In this document: positions 58,386 through 62,629 of the stretch, one piece after another
Position numbering within the stretch: position 1 is the first letter of the stretch
Layout of the letters: every line of letters starts with the position of its first letter
Origin: an uncultured Senegalimassilia sp.
GTDB lineage: Bacteria > Actinomycetota > Coriobacteriia > Coriobacteriales > Eggerthellaceae
NCBI RefSeq assembly: GCF_934636665.1
Contig: NZ_CAKUAT010000016.1
Coordinates: forward strand, 1-62,629
Length of the DNA stretch: 62,629 nucleotides
Reading direction: 5' to 3'
Translations under genes and position numbers: made by a program
The notes under the pieces: generated by a model
Told to the model about the DNA's origin: nothing
The model's input: the letters and a program-made list of their open reading frames with translations, nothing else
Databases searched by the model: none

Positions 58386-59423
58386 ATGCTCTATCGAGTT
58401 TTCGACGCCGCGGAGCTTCCCGCATTGGTGTCGGCATTCATGGACGGCTACGAGGTTGTGGCCCCCGTGAAGCGCGGTGCGCACTATTCGTTCGAGGCCA
58501 TCACCTCGCCTGACGAGATGGATTTGGCCTACGACACCACGCTCGCATCGCCGAAGCGCTACTTCCTTCCTCCCACCGAAACGCTTATGCGTTACAACGC
58601 CGCCACCAACGAGGTGGCCGATTTCCAGGAGGAAGTGGTCCCGCGCGTGATCTTCGGCGCCCATGCGTGCGACATCAACGCCATCAACCGCCTGGACCTG
58701 GTGTTTAGCGACGGGCGTTATCCCGATCCGTACTACAAGGCGCGCCGCGCCGCCACGTTGATCGTGGGCGTGTCGTGCAGCCCCGACTCCGATTGCTTCT
58801 GCAACCTGTGGGATGCCGACGAGGCGCGTTTCGGCTATGACCTGTTCCTCCATCGCCTGGGTGACAAGTTCCTGGTCAGCATCTCCAGCGTCGAGGCCGC
58901 CAACATTCTTGAGTCCGCGGTCGATCTGCGCGATGCCACCAACGAGGACCGTATCGAGTTCCGTCACGCCACGCGTGCACGCCAGGCGTCGTTCAATCCC
59001 GAGATTCCCGAGATTCAGGACGTGGCCATGCTCATGGACGCGTTCCACTCCGATCCGTTTTGGGAGGAGCTGGGCAGCAAGTGCCTGGCCTGCAACGCTT
59101 GCGCCGCCGTGTGCCCGACGTGCTTCTGCTTCGACATCCAGGACGTGCTCGACCCCGATGGCCAAACCGGCGAGCGTCAGCGTATCTGGGATGCGTGCAC
59201 CTCGCCGCAGTTCGCCGTGGTGGCCGGCGGCCACAATTTCCGCCCCACGGGCCGCGAACGCGTGCGCCATCGCATGTATCACAAGCTCAATGGCTTTTTG
59301 GCAACCTACGACCGCATGTTGTGCGTGGGCTGCGGACGCTGCGTGAAGGCTTGCAAGGCCGACATCAACCCCATTCGCGTGCTGGAGTTCTTCGAGAAGA
59401 AGGGGGCCGAAGGTGCCTGCTAA
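58386..59423 (+). CDS. NiFe sulfhydrogenase/anaerobic sulfite reductase A-type Fe-S subunit (beta)
   Basis: The 345-residue subunit has an N-terminal domain of about 220 residues (VIFGAHACDINAINRLDLVF, GVSCSPDSDCFCN) and two [4Fe-4S] ferredoxin motifs, CLACNACAAVCPTC and CVGCGRCVKACKADINP. This is the Fer4_22 layout of HydB/AsrA proteins that wire a flavin subunit to the hydrogenase. It overlaps the next gene by 11 bp. The four genes in order beta, gamma, delta, alpha match the soluble hydrogenase operon of Pyrococcus-type group 3b enzymes. No standalone sulfite reductase gene is present. Confidence 0.9.
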   Translation: MLYRVFDAAELPALVSAFMDGYEVVAPVKRGAHYSFEAITSPDEMDLAYDTTLASPKRYFLPPTETLMRYNAATNEVADFQEEVVPRVIFGAHACDINAINRLDLVFSDGRYPDPYYKARRAATLIVGVSCSPDSDCFCNLWDADEARFGYDLFLHRLGDKFLVSISSVEAANILESAVDLRDATNEDRIEFRHATRARQASFNPEIPEIQDVAMLMDAFHSDPFWEELGSKCLACNACAAVCPTCFCFDIQDVLDPDGQTGERQRIWDACTSPQFAVVAGGHNFRPTGRERVRHRMYHKLNGFLATYDRMLCVGCGRCVKACKADINPIRVLEFFEKKGAEGAC

Positions 59424-60324
59424 CACCGATTTCAACCCCGTGGTCGTATCGCCGTACCACGATGAGCCGGCTGCCATGACGGGGCAGGAGCTTATGGCTG
59501 CCAACCCGTATCGCCCGTGGCCGGCGCGCATCACGTCCATCACCGAGCTGACGGCGACCGAGAAGCTGTTCGAGTTCCGCCTGATCGATGAGCGCATTCG
59601 CGAGGCGTTCCGCCATGAGCCGGGTCAGTTCGTCGAGCTGACCATCTTCGGCGTGGGCGAGGCTCCTATCTCCATCTCGTCGAGCCCCTCGAAGCGCGGC
59701 TTCATCGAGCTGTGCGTGCGCCGTGCCGGTCGCTTTACCGAGGCGCTGCACAAGATGCAGTGCGGCGACATCGTGGGCATCCGCGGGCCCTTCGGCCGCG
59801 GCTTCCCGTTCGAGGAGATGAAGGGCCACGACATCCTGCTGGTTGCCGGCGGCCTGGGCATCGCGCCGCTTCGCAGCCTCATCAACAACATCCACGACGA
59901 GCGCAGCGACTTCGGCAAGGTCACCATCATCTACGGTTCGAAGAACCCCTCCGAGGTCATGTTCCGCAACCAGTTCGAGATGTGGCGCCACCGCAAGGAC
60001 TTCGACCTGTACCTGACCGTTGACAACCCCGACGATACGTGGGATGGCGAAGTGGGCCTGGTCACCAAGCCTTTCGAGCATCTGGAGATCAGCCCGGCGA
60101 ACACCTTCGGCGCGGTGTGCGGCCCGCCGGTGATGTACCGCTTCGTGGTCGCCGAGATGCGCAAGAAGGGCATCAGCTACGACCATATCTACATGAGCTT
60201 CGAGCGCCACATGAAGTGCGGCATGGGCAAGTGCGGCCACTGCCAGATCGGGCATCAGTACTGCTGCATCGACGGGCCCGTGTTCAACTATTGGGAAGCG
60301 AAGAACATCCAGGGGTCGATGTAG
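59413..60324 (+). CDS. NAD(P)H-binding FAD subunit of the NiFe hydrogenase (gamma)
   Basis: The 303-residue flavoprotein passes electrons between NAD(P)H and the Fe-S chain. It has a ferredoxin-reductase-like FAD domain (EPGQFVELTIFG, PISISSSPSKRGFIELCVRRAGRFTEAL), an NAD(P) domain (ILLVAGGLGIAPLRSLI) and a C-terminal [2Fe-2S] site, KCGMGKCGHCQIGHQYCC, as in dihydroorotate dehydrogenase electron-transfer subunits. The start is GTG 59413 inside the end of the beta gene. Without structural work the NAD/NADP preference cannot be read. Confidence 0.92.
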   Translation: MPANTDFNPVVVSPYHDEPAAMTGQELMAANPYRPWPARITSITELTATEKLFEFRLIDERIREAFRHEPGQFVELTIFGVGEAPISISSSPSKRGFIELCVRRAGRFTEALHKMQCGDIVGIRGPFGRGFPFEEMKGHDILLVAGGLGIAPLRSLINNIHDERSDFGKVTIIYGSKNPSEVMFRNQFEMWRHRKDFDLYLTVDNPDDTWDGEVGLVTKPFEHLEISPANTFGAVCGPPVMYRFVVAEMRKKGISYDHIYMSFERHMKCGMGKCGHCQIGHQYCCIDGPVFNYWEAKNIQGSM

Positions 60325-60339
60325 ATGGGAGGCACGAAC

Positions 60340-61122
60340 ATGGGATGCGGAAACGACGAGCGCCAGGCGCGCGACCTTCCGCGCGTTGTGGTGGTCGGGC
60401 TTGCCAGCTGCTTCGGCTGCCAGCTGCAGATCACCAATGCCGAGCAGTACCTGACCGATGTGCTCGGCCAGATCGACCTGCGCTATTGGCAGCTGGCCTC
60501 AAGCGAGCCTATGCCGGAGGAGTTCGACGTGGCCGTCATCGAGGGCGCCGTGACCACCGAGGAATCCGAGGCCACGGTGCGCAAGCTGCGCGAGCGTGCC
60601 AAGTGCGTCATCGCCTTGGGCGCCTGTGCCGCCACTGCCGGCATCCCCGGCATCGCCGCGCGCAACTTCTTCAAGCGCCCGAGCCAGGTGTACAAGGACG
60701 TGCCGGCGGCATGCGGTTCCATGGTGGTGCCGCGCCCGGTCGGCGCGGTCATCGACGTCGACCACACGGTGCGCTGCTGCCCGGTCGACACCATGGACTT
60801 CATCGACGTGCTGCAGCGTGCGCTGTACGGGTCGAACAAGTTCGACCGCACGGGCACCATGTGCGGGCAGTGCAAGCGCAACGGCACCGATTGCTTCTTC
60901 GACCAGGGCCAGCTGTGCCTGGGCCTGGTGACGGTGGCCGGCTGTGGCGCGAAGTGCGTGAACCTTGGGCGGGCGTGCAACGGCTGCCGCGGGCTTTCCC
61001 CCGACGCCAACCTTGACGCTGCGCGCGCCGCGTGCGCGCGCGCCGGCGTGGACCCGGACGATTTCGACGAGGCGCTGGCGCTGTTCAACCAGGTTGAACG
61101 CGTGCAGTCGGCGCGCGAATAG
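60340..61122 (+). CDS. NiFe hydrogenase small subunit (delta)
   Basis: The 260-residue subunit carries the Fe-S clusters next to the NiFe site. The proximal-cluster start is VVVVGLASCFGCQLQI (C24, C27), continuing with ALGACAATAGIPG and VRCCPVDTMDF. More clusters are suggested by CGQCKRNGTDCFF, CLGLVTVAGCGAKC and CNGCRG. There is no Tat signal, so the enzyme is cytosolic. ATG 60340 is supported by GGAGG eight bases upstream; ATG 60325 is in frame directly after the gamma stop. It is followed 13 bp later by the large subunit. Confidence 0.92.
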   Translation: MGCGNDERQARDLPRVVVVGLASCFGCQLQITNAEQYLTDVLGQIDLRYWQLASSEPMPEEFDVAVIEGAVTTEESEATVRKLRERAKCVIALGACAATAGIPGIAARNFFKRPSQVYKDVPAACGSMVVPRPVGAVIDVDHTVRCCPVDTMDFIDVLQRALYGSNKFDRTGTMCGQCKRNGTDCFFDQGQLCLGLVTVAGCGAKCVNLGRACNGCRGLSPDANLDAARAACARAGVDPDDFDEALALFNQVERVQSARE

Positions 61123-61135
61123 GAGGCGAATCGAT

Positions 61136-62431
61136 ATGACGAGGACCGCCATTTCGGTAGACCATATTGCCCGCGTTGAGGGCCATGGCAACGTGCATCT
61201 ATCCATCAAGGACGGTGCGGTGGAAACGTGCGAGATGAACGTGGTTGAGCCGGCGCGCCTGTTCGAGTCCATGGTGGTGGGCCGCAAGTTCGCCGACGTG
61301 CCGTATATCGCCAGCCGCGTGTGCGGCATCTGCTCGGCAAGCCACGTTATCACCGACATCCTGGCCATCGAGCGCATCTTCGGCGTGGAGGTCACCGACC
61401 GCACGCGCGCCCTGCGCGAGCTGTTGGTGTACGGCAGCTACCTGCAAAACCATGCGTCGCACCTGTTCGTGTTCGCCGCGCCCGACTTTTTGGACATGGC
61501 AAGCGTGTTCCCGCTGGCCAAGGCCGACCCCGAGCTGTTCGACCAGGCACTGGGGCTGAAGTCTTTGGGCAACCAGCTGTGCAACCTGGTGGGCGGGCGC
61601 TCCATCCACCCGATCACCGCGGTGGTGGGCGGCTTCACCCACGAGCCTACGCATGACGAATACCTGGCCATGGCCGACAAGCTGGACGCCGAGCGCGAGT
61701 TCGCCCGCGCGGTGGTGGACCTGTTCAACGGTTTCGTCGTTCCCGATATCGCCACCCAGGGCGACATGATGGCCATGGTGGCCGAGGGCCGCTACCCGGT
61801 GGCCGACAGCCGTTGGGCGCGCTTCTTGGACGCGGGCGTCACGTTCGACGCCGATAGGGCCTGCGAGCAGGTCGAGGAGTACGAGGTGTCGCATTCTGCG
61901 GCGCTGTTCGCCCGCTGCAGGCAGACGGGCAAGACCTACTTCACCGGCGCGCTGGCGCGCATCAACGCTTCGTGGGGCGCGCTTTCGCAGGAGGCGAAGG
62001 TGGCGGCGGCGAAGGCCGGCCTGCGCCCGCCCGAGCGCAACCCGTTTTTGAACAACGTTGCCCAGGCGGTGGAGGTGCTCGATGCGCTGGGACGTTGCGC
62101 CGACCTGTGCCGCAAGCTTGCCAAGCCCGATGGACCGTTCGAGGGCGGCAGCGCCCCGGTGCCGTTCGAGGTGCGCGCGGGCGTGGGCACGGGCTTCACC
62201 GAGGCGCCGCGAGGCACGGTGTTCCATCAGCTCGAGCTCGACGATGCCGGTCGCGTGGTGCACGCCACCATCATGACCCCCACGGCGCAGAACTGCGCGA
62301 ACCTGGAGGCCGACATGCGCGTGCTGGCCGAGAAGCTCATCGCCGACGGCGCGGAGGCGCCGGAGGTGCGCGCCGAGGTCGAGAAGCTCGTACGAGCCTA
62401 CGACCCCTGCTTCAGCTGCAGCGTGCACTAG
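61136..62431 (+). CDS. NiFe hydrogenase large subunit without a C-terminal extension (alpha)
   Basis: The 431-residue catalytic subunit has both nickel-binding motifs: RVCGICSASH (C63, C66) and the C-terminal DPCFSCSVH (C425, C428). RVEGHGNVHLSI near the N-terminus and GRSIHPITAVVGG are also group 3 features. The stop codon follows directly after the conserved His, so the short peptide normally removed by a maturation protease is absent. AGGAGG lies nine bases before ATG 61136. The maturation genes hypABCDEF are not in the window. It is the last gene of the four-gene operon. Confidence 0.93.
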   Translation: MTRTAISVDHIARVEGHGNVHLSIKDGAVETCEMNVVEPARLFESMVVGRKFADVPYIASRVCGICSASHVITDILAIERIFGVEVTDRTRALRELLVYGSYLQNHASHLFVFAAPDFLDMASVFPLAKADPELFDQALGLKSLGNQLCNLVGGRSIHPITAVVGGFTHEPTHDEYLAMADKLDAEREFARAVVDLFNGFVVPDIATQGDMMAMVAEGRYPVADSRWARFLDAGVTFDADRACEQVEEYEVSHSAALFARCRQTGKTYFTGALARINASWGALSQEAKVAAAKAGLRPPERNPFLNNVAQAVEVLDALGRCADLCRKLAKPDGPFEGGSAPVPFEVRAGVGTGFTEAPRGTVFHQLELDDAGRVVHATIMTPTAQNCANLEADMRVLAEKLIADGAEAPEVRAEVEKLVRAYDPCFSCSVH

Positions 62432-62454
62432 GGAATCGAATAGTGTGAACGAAG

Positions 62455-62482
62455 GCGGCCCGCGGAATGCGGGCCGCTTCTT
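62455..62482 (+). terminator. Terminator of the hydrogenase operon
   Basis: GCGGCCCGC (62455-62463) pairs perfectly with GCGGGCCGC (62469-62477) around GGAAT, followed by TTCTT. Confidence 0.85.
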
Positions 62483-62629
62483 GATGTGGCTGATCGGGCA
62501 CGCCGTCTGCGCAATGAAGGGTTAGGTGTCGTTTGCCGATTCGTCGCTATGGGGATCGCGTCGGAAAAGTTGGTGTAAGCGCAGCGAATTGGAGCGGCTT
62601 TGAAGGGAAACGGCCTTCGCCCTAGAATC

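Noticed and set aside
58386..60324. Anaerobic sulfite reductase AsrAB
   Set aside because: The first two subunits are AsrA/AsrB-like, but they are followed by NiFe small and large subunits rather than a siroheme AsrC, so a hydrogenase is the better reading.

Overview
The window is a contiguous, high-G+C chromosomal segment from an anaerobic actinobacterium. The best fit is the Coriobacteriia, family Eggerthellaceae. This is inferred from three things: a Tat-exported flavin reductase paired with a NrfH-like multiheme cytochrome (the Cgr1/Cgr2-type architecture typical of Eggerthella relatives), an archaeal-looking type IA topoisomerase, and a mix of actinobacterial housekeeping genes with a cytosolic NiFe hydrogenase. 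No transposase, integrase, phage gene or CRISPR array was seen. Most of the window is core genome with a few accessory or regulatory islands.

Region by region. 1-8.5 kb: a 7-bp tandem repeat before map, an ATP-grasp ligase divergent from an asparagine synthetase, a methyltransferase, thyX overlapping a YqhQ-like membrane protein, and a small exported protein. 8.9-15.3 kb: archaeal-type topA, then a TetR regulator divergent from a flavin reductase and pentaheme cytochrome c. Two identical 16-bp palindromic operators lie between the divergent genes, and related imperfect palindromes bracket the locus. 15.3-22.1 kb: two-subunit class I fumarase (minus strand), then NAD malic enzyme, tmk, holB and a RicT-like PSP1 protein. 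22.1-26.5 kb: nicotinate phosphoribosyltransferase, two DegV proteins and a dehydrogenase-like protein with a His/Asp-rich tail. 26.9-30.3 kb: a PflX-like radical SAM protein, then a coupled radical SAM/DUF4130 pair of the putative DNA modification/repair type, behind a strong promoter that carries a LexA-like box.

30.4-46.2 kb: a CmpB-type membrane protein, tRNA-Thr, a CtpE-like P-type ATPase broken by a one-base frameshift, a GNAT acetyltransferase with a palindromic operator, a family 2 glycosyltransferase, comF, an orphan solute-binding lipoprotein with a long leader, a degenerate 35-bp minisatellite, a LarB-LarC-like fusion, an M16C (PreP-like) peptidase, and two small membrane proteins. 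46.2-58.2 kb: the infC-rpmI-rplT operon with an attenuator-like leader and a probable AUA start, a NifX-like protein, a DEAD-box helicase, a diacylglycerol glycosyltransferase-like protein, tRNA-Glu, a DPM1-like transferase divergent from gtrA, tRNA-Arg, a TrmA/RlmD-type RNA methyltransferase, a cyclophilin, a TPR membrane protein and ndk. 58.4-62.4 kb: a complete four-subunit cytosolic NAD(P)-linked NiFe (sulf)hydrogenase whose large subunit ends exactly at the conserved C-terminal His.

How the genes fit together: fumarase, malic enzyme, the NAD(P)-linked hydrogenase and the flavin reductase/cytochrome pair describe an anaerobe that handles C4 acids and pyridine-nucleotide electrons and respires organic acceptors outside the cell. 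The accessory candidates most worth following are the operator-controlled reductase module, the SOS-like radical SAM pair, the LarB-LarC fusion and the extension-less hydrogenase. All functions come from reading sequence motifs; no database search was run.
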